A DNA stretch of 53,613 nt from Janthinobacterium sp. 344 (lineage in GTDB: Bacteria > Pseudomonadota > Gammaproteobacteria > Burkholderiales > Burkholderiaceae_D). Location of the stretch: positions 1-53,613 of the forward strand of contig NZ_FOKL01000014.1 of the NCBI RefSeq assembly GCF_900112025.1. The letters are read 5' to 3'. Positions 28,099-37,178 of this stretch are shown piece by piece (within the stretch, counting starts at the first letter, position 1; each line of letters starts with the position of its first letter). Both the position numbers and the translations under genes were made by a program. Below the pieces are notes generated by a model that was given only the letters and a program-made list of their open reading frames with translations, had not been told where the DNA came from and did no database searches.

Positions 28099-30450
28099 TT
28101 AATCCTGCGCCAGCAAGGCCAGTAATCCAGCCTCGTCCAGCAAGGGCACGCCCAGTTCCTGGGCCTTGGCCAGCTTGCTGCCGGCGTCCGCGCCGGCCAC
28201 GACATAACCGGTCTTCTTCGACACCGAGCCGCTGACCTTGCCGCCGGCCGCCTCGATCAGGGCGGCCGCGTCGTCGCGGCTCATGGTGGGCAAGGTGCCC
28301 GTCAAGACAAAGGTCTTGCCTTCCAGCTTGCCGCCAGCGGCTGGCATTTCAGGCAATTGTGACAGTAATTCATTTCTCAGGGCGTCCAATTGGTGCAGCG
28401 CAGCGACGTTGGCGTCTTCCGCCAGCCAGGCGGCCAGCGATTCGGCCACCGCGGCGGGCAAGCCCGCGTGGAAACCGCTCCCTTGCGCCGCCAAACTGGC
28501 CAGGGTCACGCCCCGCTCCACCAGCTGCTTGCTGCGCGCTTCCGTCAGCTTCGGGATGCCCAGCGCGGCCAGCAAGGTGGTGTGCTCCAATTGCGTGCGC
28601 AGCTTGGCGCTGGGCGCATGTTCGCCTTGCGGCGTCACGCCCGCATCGAGCAATGCCTGCAGCGCCTGCTGATTCTTTTCTTCGGCAAAGAAGTCGGCGA
28701 TCGATTCGGCCACCGTACCGCCGATATCGGGCAGCACGCGCAACAAAGCGGCCGGCGCGCGGCGCACGTAGTCGAGGCTGCCTAGCCACTCGGCCAGGGT
28801 TTTCGCCGTCGACTCGCCCACGTGGCGGATGCCCAGGGCGAACAGGAACCGTTCCAGCGGCGGGCGCTTGCTCGCTTCTATGCCGGCCAGCAAATTTTCC
28901 GCCCATTTGGTGGGAATCTTTCCTTGCTGCACTGTTTCTGGCGTGGAACCATCGCGCTCGTCGGCGCGCTGCTTCATTTCCAGCAGTTTATCCAGGGTCA
29001 GGCTGTACAGATCCGCCAGGCCATGCACGTATTCGAGTTCGACCAGGGTATCGATATAACGTTCACCCAGGCCTTCGATATCCATCATGCGCCGGCCAGC
29101 GAAGTGGCGGAACGCTTCCTTGCGCTGTGCCGAGCAGAACAGGCCGCCCGAGCAGCGGGCGATCGCCTCGCCCTCTTCGCGCACCACGTGCGAGCCGCAG
29201 ACGGGACAGCTTTCCAGCATCTTGAACGGCAGCGGCGCCGGTTGCGGGCGCTTGTCCAGCACCACGGACAGCACTTCCGGGATCACGTCGCCGGCGCGGC
29301 GCACGATGACGGTATCGCCCACGCGCACATCCTTGCGCAGCACTTCATCCTCATTGTGCAAGGTGGCGTTGGTCACCGTCACGCCGCCCACGGAAACGGG
29401 TGCCAGGCGCGCCACGGGCGTCATGGCGCCCGTGCGGCCCACCTGGATATCGATGCCCAGCACCTGCGTCAATGCCTCTTCGGCGGGAAACTTGTGCGCC
29501 AGCGCAAAACGCGGCGCGCGCGAGACAAAGCCCAGCTCCTGCTGATCTTCCGTCGCGTTGACCTTGTAGACCACGCCGTCGATTTCGTAGGGCAAGGCGG
29601 GACGGCGCGCGCCGATATCGTTGTAGTAATCGAGCAAGCCCTGCGCACCCAGCACGACCTTGCGCTCCTTCGACACGGGGATGCCCAGGGTCGCGTACCA
29701 GTCCAGCAGGGCCGAGTGCGACGCGGGCATGGCGGCGCCGTCGAGGGCGCCGATGCCGTAGGCATAGAAGCGCAGCTTGCGCTGGGCCGTGATGCGCGAA
29801 TCGAGCTGGCGCAGGCTGCCGGCGGCCGCGTTGCGGGGATTGGCGAATTCCTTCTGCCCCGCTTCGCGCTGGCGTTCGTTCAAGCGGGCAAAGTCGGCCT
29901 TGAACATCATCACTTCGCCGCGCACGTCGAGCCGTGCCGGGAGATTCTTGCCATGCAGGCGCAGCGGGATGCCGGCAATGGTGCGGATATTCGCCGTCAC
30001 GTCCTCGCCCGTGGCGCCATCGCCGCGCGTGGCGGCCTGCACGAACAGGCCGTCTTCATAGCGCAGGTTGATGGCCAGGCCGTCGAATTTCACCTCGGCC
30101 GCATACGCGACATCCTGTCCGTCCAGGCCCAGGCCTTCGCGCACGCGGCGGTCGAAGTTGACGATGTCGTCGTCGGTGAAACCATTGTTCAGCGACAGCA
30201 TCGGCACCGTGTGCATGACTTGCTCGAATTGCGGCAAGGGCGCCGCGCCCACGCGCAGGGTGGGCGAATCCGGTTGCAGCAGCTCGGGATGGGCCGTTTC
30301 CAGCGCCTGCAGTTCGGCAAACAGCTTGTCGTACTCGGCGTCGGGAATGGTGGGATTGTCGAGCACGTGGTAGGCGTGCAGGTGCCGGTTGAGTTCGGCG
30401 GTCAGTGCCAGGACCCGCGCTGCGGCGTCCTGGTTGGTCAGATCAGTCAT
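28099..30450 (-). CDS. ligA: NAD+-dependent DNA ligase with an extra helix-hairpin-helix segment
   Basis: Essential replicative ligase. 783 residues, roughly 100 longer than the well-known LigA (E. coli 671). Order: Ia/adenylation domain with nucleophile K121 in AEVKFDGLAINLRYEDG, OB fold, Zn finger (CPVCG, ARCSGGLFCSAQRKEAFRHF), HhH domain (about 530-605), then an additional segment at about 620-690 (LLAALGIPKLTEARSKQLVE...AVAESLAAWLAED) that resembles the preceding HhH unit (FLFALGIRHVGESTAKTLAE...TVAESIADFFAEE), and a BRCT domain (about 700-783). A second, shorter insert (RADERDGSTPETVQQGK) precedes the HhH domain. It is 14 bp downstream of zipA. Confidence 0.96.
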   Translation of the reverse strand: MTDLTNQDAAARVLALTAELNRHLHAYHVLDNPTIPDAEYDKLFAELQALETAHPELLQPDSPTLRVGAAPLPQFEQVMHTVPMLSLNNGFTDDDIVNFDRRVREGLGLDGQDVAYAAEVKFDGLAINLRYEDGLFVQAATRGDGATGEDVTANIRTIAGIPLRLHGKNLPARLDVRGEVMMFKADFARLNERQREAGQKEFANPRNAAAGSLRQLDSRITAQRKLRFYAYGIGALDGAAMPASHSALLDWYATLGIPVSKERKVVLGAQGLLDYYNDIGARRPALPYEIDGVVYKVNATEDQQELGFVSRAPRFALAHKFPAEEALTQVLGIDIQVGRTGAMTPVARLAPVSVGGVTVTNATLHNEDEVLRKDVRVGDTVIVRRAGDVIPEVLSVVLDKRPQPAPLPFKMLESCPVCGSHVVREEGEAIARCSGGLFCSAQRKEAFRHFAGRRMMDIEGLGERYIDTLVELEYVHGLADLYSLTLDKLLEMKQRADERDGSTPETVQQGKIPTKWAENLLAGIEASKRPPLERFLFALGIRHVGESTAKTLAEWLGSLDYVRRAPAALLRVLPDIGGTVAESIADFFAEEKNQQALQALLDAGVTPQGEHAPSAKLRTQLEHTTLLAALGIPKLTEARSKQLVERGVTLASLAAQGSGFHAGLPAAVAESLAAWLAEDANVAALHQLDALRNELLSQLPEMPAAGGKLEGKTFVLTGTLPTMSRDDAAALIEAAGGKVSGSVSKKTGYVVAGADAGSKLAKAQELGVPLLDEAGLLALLAQD

Positions 30451-30464
30451 TGTTGCGGGATTCT

Positions 30465-31640
30465 TCAGCTAAATAAACGCAGGGCGCGGGTGGAGCCGGC
30501 CGGAATGTCGGCCGCGTCCATTTCCTGGTAAAACTCTTGCACCTGGCCGGCGATCTCGGCCAAAGCCGCCTCCGACAAGGCCTGGTTGTAATCGTCGACG
30601 ATGGTCGCGTCCAGGCGGCCCACCAGCGCGCGCGCGCAGGCGACCATGGCGCCGAAGCCGTCGCGCGCGGGCGCCACGCAAGGCACGTCCAGCAGCAGGG
30701 TCAAACGGGGCGTGGTTTCCTCGGCCAGGGTGACATTCGTCGACAGCGAGAACAGATAGCCGCCATCGCCGTCCGGCATGACGAAGCGGCCGTCCGGGCG
30801 CACGTCGAAGCCTTGTTTTTCCAATGCCACGAGCAGGGTGGAAATGGCCCACGGCGCGCCGTTGGTATGCAGGTTGACGCCCAGCTGGGCGTCGTGACCG
30901 GCCACGAAGCGGTGCAGATTGCGCGCTTCGGCCATCACTTCCATCATGTCCGGCACTTCCGGCTCGGCGCCGATGTCGTCGGCCACGCCACGCAGGCGCG
31001 TGACCAGTTCCGAGTATTCCAGTTCATTCAGGGCCGTGCTGCGGCTGGCCAGCTGCACGCCGCCCTGCATCTTGGTGTAGACACCGCCATGCGTGATCGG
31101 TTCCCAATCGCCATTCACGTGCAAGCCGATGAAGTGCACGGGCTTGTTGCCCACCAGGCGCAGGGTTTGCAGCACGGGCAGAATCTTGTCGCCGCGCACG
31201 GGCGCTTCCAGCGACAGGGGCAGCAGGCAATCGATCAGGGGATCGACCAGGCAAGTCGCCTGTTCGCTGGCCGCGCTGACGTCTTCCCGCACGGGGGCGG
31301 CCGGCGCGGCCACGGGTGGAGCCGGCTCCGCGGCCACATCGCTTAGCGAAGGTTCCGCATGCACGGGAGCATCAGGCACGGGAGCCGTCGGCGGCGCGCC
31401 GAACGACGGCTCCGCCTTGACGGCCGGCGCCGCGTCGAAGCGCGGCTCCTGGCGCAGCACGGGTTCCTGCGCATCGGCTGCGGGCGCCTCGCCTTCGCGC
31501 ATCAGCACGTCGTCGTGGTCGGTGGAAAACGCCCGTTCCACGCTTTTCTTGGCCTTGTATTCCTGCCATTTGTTGTAGGAGAAAACACCGACGATAAAGA
31601 CGCCGCCGGCGCCGAACAAGGTAATTTGAAGGTCTGTCAT
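30465..31640 (-). CDS. zipA: Cell division protein ZipA
   Basis: Inner-membrane anchor for FtsZ at the division septum. 391 residues: one N-terminal transmembrane segment (ITLFGAGGVFIVGVFSY, residues 6-22), a charged stretch, a Pro/Ala-rich linker up to about residue 125 (many PAxPVxxP units), and a C-terminal ZipA domain with VNGDWEPIT, KMQGGVQLAS and LNELEYSELVTRLRGVADDIG. Sequence similarity to ZipA is modest as in all betaproteobacteria, but the position between smc and ligA is diagnostic. It overlaps smc by 4 bp. Confidence 0.85.
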   Translation of the reverse strand: MTDLQITLFGAGGVFIVGVFSYNKWQEYKAKKSVERAFSTDHDDVLMREGEAPAADAQEPVLRQEPRFDAAPAVKAEPSFGAPPTAPVPDAPVHAEPSLSDVAAEPAPPVAAPAAPVREDVSAASEQATCLVDPLIDCLLPLSLEAPVRGDKILPVLQTLRLVGNKPVHFIGLHVNGDWEPITHGGVYTKMQGGVQLASRSTALNELEYSELVTRLRGVADDIGAEPEVPDMMEVMAEARNLHRFVAGHDAQLGVNLHTNGAPWAISTLLVALEKQGFDVRPDGRFVMPDGDGGYLFSLSTNVTLAEETTPRLTLLLDVPCVAPARDGFGAMVACARALVGRLDATIVDDYNQALSEAALAEIAGQVQEFYQEMDAADIPAGSTRALRLFS

Positions 31641-34600
31641 GCTGCTTGTGCCTCGGTAGCAAAATTTGCGGCGGACTCCATGTCCACCGCCACGATGCGC
31701 GATACGCCCTGCTCCTGCATCGTCACACCGATCAATTGATGGGCCATTTCCATCGCAATCTTGTTATGCGAAATGAAAAGGAATTGGGTCTGGTCGGACA
31801 TGCGCTTGACCATGCGGCAGAAGCGCTCCGTGTTCGAATCGTCCAGCGGTGCATCGACTTCGTCGAGCAGGCAGAACGGCGCCGGGTTCAGGCGGAACAT
31901 GGAAAACACCAATGCCGTCGCGGTCAGCGCTTTCTCTCCACCGGACAACAGGTGGATGGTGGCATTTTTCTTGCCCGGCGGCTGTGCCATGACTTGTACA
32001 CCGGAATCGAGAATCTCGTCGCCCGTCATGGTCAGCCTGGCCTGGCCGCCGCCAAACAGAATGGGGAACAGCTCGGAAAAGTGGTGGTTGACCTTGTCGA
32101 AGGTGTCTTGCAGCAAGTCGCGCGTTTCCTTGTCGATCTTGTGGATCGCGTCTTCCAGGGTATTGATCGCTTCCGTCAGGTCGGCATTCTGGGCGTCGAG
32201 GAAATTCTTGCGCTCGGACGCCTGCGCCAGCTCGTCGAGCGCGGCCAGGTTGACGGCGCCCAGGCCCGTGATGGCATTCGTCAGGCGCGTCACTTCGCCC
32301 TGCAGGTACGACGGGCGCATGTCCGGATGCAGCTTTTCCGTCAATGCCGCCTCGTCGGCGCCCGACTCCAGCAGTTGCTGGGCGAATTGTTCCTGGTTCA
32401 GGCGCGCGGCCTGTTCCTTGAGCTGCATTTCCATGATCTTGTCGCGCTGCGGCTGCAGGCTGCGTTCGGATTGCGTACGCGCATCTTCCGATAAACGCAG
32501 CTGCTGCGTGATCTGGTCCAGTTCGTGGCGCGCATCGGCCAGCGCCCGCTCCTGTGTGGTGCGGCGCTCGAGCAGGTCCTGCAAGCCGTCCGCGGCCGCG
32601 CCGCTTTCCAGGTTGGCCAGTTCCAGCTGCCCCGCCTGCAGGCTTTCCGTCACCTGCTGCGCCTGCGTGCTGGCCGTGGCGATGTTGCGGCGCAATTCCT
32701 CGATCTTCGCCCGGTGGGCTTTTTCCGCGTATTCCGTGTCCTTGGCGGCCCGTTCCAGGTCGCGCAAGGCCTCGCGCGCCTCGGCCAGGCGCTGTTCCTT
32801 TTGCAGGAAATCCGTATGGCCGTCCTCGTGCGCTTCCTGCAGATTGCCCAGTTCCATGTCCAGCTGTTCGAATTTTTCTTCCGATTCCAGCTTGGTCTGC
32901 ATCTGTTCCGCTTCCTGCGCGGCAATCTCCGCCAGGTCGGCGCCGATCTGCGTGCTGCGCTGGTTGAAGCGCGCTTCCACTTCCGACAGTTTCACCACGT
33001 CCAGCTGCAAGGTGTGCACGGAGGAAGTGAGCTGCTGTATGCGCAGGCGCAAGTCCGACAGGTTGCGCGTCAAGGCCCCCACGGCCGCGTCGGCCCGCAC
33101 GGAACGGGCGCGCGCCTCTTCGGCCAGCAATTGCTGGGCCCGCAACTGCTTGCCGATATTCTCGATTTCCTGCTGGCGGCCCAGCATGCCTTCCTGCTCC
33201 GAATCGGCCGCATAGAAGCGCACGCTGGTGGCCGTCACCACGTGGCCAAGCCGCGTGACGAAATAGCCGCCCGGCGGCAGCTTGCCGCGTTCGGCCAGCG
33301 CCTCGGCCGCGTCTTCCACGGCGTAGGCGTTGTACAGCCAATCCTGCAGCAAGCCGCGCAAGCCGGGATCGTTGAGTTTCAGCAAATTCAGGAAAGGCTT
33401 CAGGCCCGGCACGTCCGGCAAGGGCAGCGGCGCCACGGTCGATGGCGCGTACAGGGCCAGCTTGGCAGGCGGCGCATCGGCAAAGAAGGCCTTGGCCCAG
33501 TCGATATTCGACAATTGCAATGCCGACGTGCGCTCGCGCAGGATCGATTCCATGGCCGCTTCCCAGCCCGCTTCGATCTGCAGTTTTTGCCACAGACGGG
33601 GCAAGGTGTCGAGCTCGTGCTTTTTCAGCCACGGCTGGACCTTGCCCTGCGTCTGCACCCGTTCCTGCAACTGTTTCAAGGCGGACAGGCGCGCTTCCAG
33701 CTGGGCATTGGCGGCCGTCTCGGCATTCACCTGCGCCTGCGCCTCGGCCCGCTCCTGCTCCAGTTTCGGCTGCTGCTCCAGCGCTTCTTCCAGATAAAAG
33801 CCCTGCTCTTCCAGCGCCTGCTGTTTCTCTTCCAGTTGCAGCTTGAGGTTTTCCAGGTGGCTGCTGTCGGGCAAACTCAGGCTGTTCTTTTCCTGCTGCA
33901 GGCGCTCGCGGCGCGTCAACAGGCTGGCCAGGATGTTGGAGGCGTTGCGCTGGTGCGCCGATTCCAGCTCCAGCTGCTGCTGCGCCTGCATGATGCGCGC
34001 GCGCGATTCCGTGCTCTTGTTCTGCGCGGCGCGCCAGGCGGCGTCCAGCTCGGGCAACTGCTCGCCCTTCTGCTCGGCCATCATCTGCGACTGTTCCACC
34101 TTGGCGGCCAGCTCTTCAAGGTGGAATTCCGCCTCCTCGATCTGTTCCTGGTATTCGCCGCCCTGCTGCGTCCACTGGTCGCGCTGGGCCGTCAGGGTGG
34201 CCAGCTGGGCCTGCAAACGGGCGCGCGATTCGATGACGAATTTGATCTGCGCTTCCAGGCTGCCGATTTCCGCGTTCGTCTGGTACAGATGGCCTTGCGC
34301 CGTATGCAGGCGGTCGCCCACGGCAAAGTGCGCCTGGCGCATCTGCTCCAGCGTCAATTCCACGTTGCGCAGCTTGGCCGTCTGTTCTTCCAGGTCCGTC
34401 TGCGCCTGTTCCACTTCGCGGAAATAGCGCGTCTGCTCGTTCTGCGCCTCGTTCTTGCGCAGCAGCCACAGCAGTTTCTGCTTTTCTTCCTGGTCCGCCT
34501 GCAAGGCGTGGAAACGCGTGGCCACGGCCGCCTGCGCTTCCAGCTTTTCCAGGTTGGCATTGAGTTCGCGCAAGATATCTTCCACGCGCAGCAAATTCTC

Positions 34601-35164
34601 GCGCGTATCCTGCAGGCGGTTTTCCGTCTCGCGCCGGCGTTCCTTGTATTTCGACACGCCGGCCGCCTCTTCCAGGAAGACGCGCAATTCCTCCGGACGC
34701 GATTCGATGATGCGCGAAATCATGCCCTGGCCAATGATGGCGTAGGCGCGCGGGCCGAGGCCCGTGCCGAGGAAGATATCCTGGATGTCGCGCCGGCGCA
34801 CGGGCTGGCCATTGATGTAATAGGTGGACGTGCCGTCGCGCGTCAGGGTGCGCTTGACGGCGATCTCGGCGTACTGGCCCCACTGGCCGGACGCCTTGCC
34901 ATCGTTGTTGTCGAATACCAGTTCCACGGAAGCGCGGCCGGCAGGCTTGCGGTGCGTGGAACCATTGAAAATGACGTCCTGCATCGACTCGCCGCGCAAC
35001 TCCGACGCTTTCGACTCGCCCAGCACCCAGCGCACGGCGTCGATGATGTTCGACTTGCCGCAGCCGTTCGGCCCGACGACGCCCACGAGCTGGCCTGGCA
35101 CCTGGAAATTGGTGGGATCGACGAAAGACTTAAATCCCGACAACTTGATGGAAGAGAGACGCAC
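31637..35164 (-). CDS. smc: Chromosome segregation protein SMC
   Basis: ATPase of the SMC-ScpAB condensin complex. 1175 residues: the N-terminal head with Walker A GPNGCGKSN (residues 31-39), a long coiled coil rich in E, Q and A, a hinge near residues 510-640 (PWLKKHELDTLPRLWQKL, NAYAVEDAAEALAERGK), the second coiled coil, and the C-terminal head with signature LLSGGEKALTA and Walker B APFCLLDEVDAPLDDSN. The length fits the family. It is first in the smc-zipA-ligA-galU-def run; 185 bp with no gene separate it from the next gene upstream. Confidence 0.98.
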   Translation of the reverse strand: MRLSSIKLSGFKSFVDPTNFQVPGQLVGVVGPNGCGKSNIIDAVRWVLGESKASELRGESMQDVIFNGSTHRKPAGRASVELVFDNNDGKASGQWGQYAEIAVKRTLTRDGTSTYYINGQPVRRRDIQDIFLGTGLGPRAYAIIGQGMISRIIESRPEELRVFLEEAAGVSKYKERRRETENRLQDTRENLLRVEDILRELNANLEKLEAQAAVATRFHALQADQEEKQKLLWLLRKNEAQNEQTRYFREVEQAQTDLEEQTAKLRNVELTLEQMRQAHFAVGDRLHTAQGHLYQTNAEIGSLEAQIKFVIESRARLQAQLATLTAQRDQWTQQGGEYQEQIEEAEFHLEELAAKVEQSQMMAEQKGEQLPELDAAWRAAQNKSTESRARIMQAQQQLELESAHQRNASNILASLLTRRERLQQEKNSLSLPDSSHLENLKLQLEEKQQALEEQGFYLEEALEQQPKLEQERAEAQAQVNAETAANAQLEARLSALKQLQERVQTQGKVQPWLKKHELDTLPRLWQKLQIEAGWEAAMESILRERTSALQLSNIDWAKAFFADAPPAKLALYAPSTVAPLPLPDVPGLKPFLNLLKLNDPGLRGLLQDWLYNAYAVEDAAEALAERGKLPPGGYFVTRLGHVVTATSVRFYAADSEQEGMLGRQQEIENIGKQLRAQQLLAEEARARSVRADAAVGALTRNLSDLRLRIQQLTSSVHTLQLDVVKLSEVEARFNQRSTQIGADLAEIAAQEAEQMQTKLESEEKFEQLDMELGNLQEAHEDGHTDFLQKEQRLAEAREALRDLERAAKDTEYAEKAHRAKIEELRRNIATASTQAQQVTESLQAGQLELANLESGAAADGLQDLLERRTTQERALADARHELDQITQQLRLSEDARTQSERSLQPQRDKIMEMQLKEQAARLNQEQFAQQLLESGADEAALTEKLHPDMRPSYLQGEVTRLTNAITGLGAVNLAALDELAQASERKNFLDAQNADLTEAINTLEDAIHKIDKETRDLLQDTFDKVNHHFSELFPILFGGGQARLTMTGDEILDSGVQVMAQPPGKKNATIHLLSGGEKALTATALVFSMFRLNPAPFCLLDEVDAPLDDSNTERFCRMVKRMSDQTQFLFISHNKIAMEMAHQLIGVTMQEQGVSRIVAVDMESAANFATEAQAA

Positions 35165-35349
35165 GTGTTTTAGAGTTCCTGGCCTATGCTGGCGGTTGAT
35201 TTATGGGTGAACCCGGTTTGTATTCAATGGATGGCCGCCGTGGCGACGACGGCAGGCCGTCCATTCACCGCTGGGAGTGGTTTATCATACCATTTCCTGA
35301 TGCTTTTCTGGCCAAAAAACAGCAGCGCCAGGCGCAGGCCGCCACCCCA

Positions 35350-36000
35350 TCACGGGGCTGGGCGCCCGTCTTGTGCCAGTTTCCAGTCAGCACGGGAAAA
35401 AACCCGGTCATGGCCAGAGAGGACTTTGGCCAGTTTTTGCAGCCACAGCTCGGTCGGCATCGGTTCCGCCTTGAAGCTGAGTACCACCATCAGCACCAGG
35501 CTGGCCAGGGCCAGCGCATGGCTGACGGCGATATTCACGGCGCCGCGCGCATTCCACATGAAACCCAAGGCCACCGCCAGGCCCAGCACGCAGCCGCTGA
35601 CGGCTTCCGACACGCTGTGCGCATGCACGACCACGCGCGAAATGGCCACCAGCACGGCAAACGCCACGCCCGCGATCACGCCGGCATGGCGCCAGCGGCG
35701 ATCCGCCTGCTGCAGCAAGACATACATCAGGACGGGGAAAACGGCGCCAGCGCGCATGGCATGGCCGCTGAAACCTGTAAAGTCCAGACTGCTGCTGCCC
35801 ACGCCCCAGCTCATGAAGGCCAGCTTCGACAACACCACCAGCGCCAGGCCGCTGCCGTACCACAGGCTCCAGCTGAACACCAGCCGCCACTGGCGCGACA
35901 CCAGCAGCCACAGGGCGATCGCCACCCCTGCCGGTCCCATCAGGGACATATCGGCCGCAAAAGAAATCCCGTTCCACCAAGTCATCGTGCCAGCGCTCAT
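35350..36000 (-). CDS. PAP2-superfamily membrane phosphatase
   Basis: A multi-pass membrane protein of 216 residues with type 2 phosphatidic acid phosphatase motifs: a Lys in LALVVLSKLAF, the SGHAMRAG motif (PSGH class, with the catalytic-loop His) and SRVVVHAHSVSEAVSG, the SRxxxxxHxxxD motif with Glu in place of the final Asp. About five hydrophobic helices are seen. Substrates in the family include undecaprenyl diphosphate, phosphatidate and PGP; the specific one is unknown. I chose MSAGTMTWW as start; an ATG five codons later and an in-frame extension to 36069 are alternatives. Ends in the hydrophilic tail SGHDRVFSRADWKLAQ. Confidence 0.8.
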   Translation of the reverse strand: MSAGTMTWWNGISFAADMSLMGPAGVAIALWLLVSRQWRLVFSWSLWYGSGLALVVLSKLAFMSWGVGSSSLDFTGFSGHAMRAGAVFPVLMYVLLQQADRRWRHAGVIAGVAFAVLVAISRVVVHAHSVSEAVSGCVLGLAVALGFMWNARGAVNIAVSHALALASLVLMVVLSFKAEPMPTELWLQKLAKVLSGHDRVFSRADWKLAQDGRPAP

Positions 36001-36130
36001 TTCATGATCAGCCCGCACTATGCCACGACTCCCCCCTGTTCCGCGCGGCTTTTCAAAAACCAGGGGCAAGAATTACATTCCATTACAAATTCCCTGCTGG
36101 AAACAATCCTCGCCGCGGCGTCAGCGCCCC

Positions 36131-36703
36131 TCAGATATTCGTCAGGCGCTTGCCCTTCGGCGGGGCGAAATCGCGAATCGAGCTGATCATGCCTACCTCC
36201 AGCGCCTGGTCGGCCGTCAGGTGCAGGTCGGAATACGCGTGCACCTGCCACTGTTCTTCGCTGAGGCTGACGTGGCCGCGCAGGATGCGCTCGGTGCGCA
36301 TGTCGTCGGCGCGCAAGCCTTCGACGATGATGCTGAGCGCATCAGGGCGCGATCCGGGCGAGGCCGTCGCATGCGACTTGTGCACCATGAAGCGGGCCGT
36401 GTCGCTGGCATGGCGTTGCCGCCCTGAAAGAAACAAGGTCACGGCGATGGACGCCACGGCACCGCCGTTATAGGTAATGATGTCGAGTGGCAATTTACTC
36501 AGGAAATTGTACAGGCAGATGCCATCGCTGACATACCCGCCGTTCGACTGGATCAGGATGTGCGCGGTGGTGAGCTTGTCTTCGGTGATGTCCGCCACGG
36601 CGTTGAAGACGCGCCGCACCATGTCACTGTTGACGTCGCCGGAAAGGGTGAAGTAACCGTGCTGTTCAGTGTTGTTTTGTGTCTCGATTTGCGTCGTATT
36701 CAT
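36131..36703 (-). CDS. Orphan ClpP-like serine protease
   Basis: 190 residues with the ClpP/crotonase fold pattern. The catalytic triad appears complete: Ser in GGAVASIAVTLFLSG, His in RFMVHKSH, and Asp in the AYSDLHLTADQALEVGMI segment equivalent to ClpP ERDRFLSAPEAVEYGLVD. ILIQSNGGYVSDG matches the N-terminal IYINSPGG region. It lacks the Gly/Pro pattern of housekeeping ClpP (ASMGAF, MIHQP) and there is no clpX nearby, so this is a divergent ClpP-like paralogue with unknown partner. Start MNTTQIET chosen for a GGGTG upstream and family length; the longer frame to 36820 is unlikely. Confidence 0.85.
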   Translation of the reverse strand: MNTTQIETQNNTEQHGYFTLSGDVNSDMVRRVFNAVADITEDKLTTAHILIQSNGGYVSDGICLYNFLSKLPLDIITYNGGAVASIAVTLFLSGRQRHASDTARFMVHKSHATASPGSRPDALSIIVEGLRADDMRTERILRGHVSLSEEQWQVHAYSDLHLTADQALEVGMISSIRDFAPPKGKRLTNI

Positions 36704-36851
36704 GGCAGGCACCCGCAAGAAAGCCAGGATTTCATGATAGCGCATTCCTGCGCGGCTGCACGCCCTTTTGCACGGAACCAACACGCCAGCCAGCCCCGCA
36801 AAACGGCGCTTTGGCGGCACGTTTCCCCCACCCGCGCCACCTCTTTACAGA

Positions 36852-36880
36852 TTGACAGAAACACCTTGCTGACATATATT
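36852..36880 (+). promoter_or_regulatory. Sigma70 promoter of the gcv operon
   Basis: TTGACA at 36852-36857, a 17-bp spacer, then TATATT at 36875-36880: a near-consensus promoter. Transcription should begin around 36887, right at the first stem of the glycine riboswitch. Confidence 0.85.
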
Positions 36881-36889
36881 CCTCCCACT

Positions 36890-37100
36890 TGATCGGGAGA
36901 GGGCAACCCAGCGTTGCCGCCGAAGGGGCACTACCCAAAAACTCTCAGGCAAAAGGACCGATCAGGCGGACTGAAGCTGTTGCTTTGGCGACATCTTTAG
37001 CTCAACTCTGGAGAGCGGCCGCGGCGTATGCCGGCGGTCCACCGAAGGGGCGCACGGGGCAAGCTCCCCGTAATCTCTCAGGTACAAAGGACAGGGGGGT
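36890..37100 (+). promoter_or_regulatory. Tandem glycine riboswitch
   Basis: Two glycine aptamers in series. Aptamer I: P1 formed by TGATCGG (36890-36896) and CCGATCA (36958-36964), with the conserved GGGAGAG, CCGAAGGGGCA, ACTCTCAGGCAAAAGGACCG blocks. Aptamer II: P1 CTCTG (37006-37010) with CAGGG (37092-37096), with GGAGAGCGGCC, CACCGAAGGGGCGCA and TCTCTCAGGTACAAAGGACAG. The linker between the two P1 stems is 41 nt. Downstream, AGGGG near 37093-37099 could pair with CTCCCCTTTT (37149-37158) as the alternative structure, so glycine binding would favour read-through or translation of gcvT (inference). Confidence 0.97.
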
Positions 37101-37178
37101 CAGTGATCACGCTGGAAAGCCGTGTTTGGCTATTCTATGTTTTGTTAACTCCCCTTTTACCTTCGTCCCGAGGAATCC

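Noticed and set aside
32525..35173. 882-codon open frame antisense to smc
   Set aside because: Repetitive R/L/F/Q-rich translation typical of a coiled-coil gene read backwards; smc has all its motifs.
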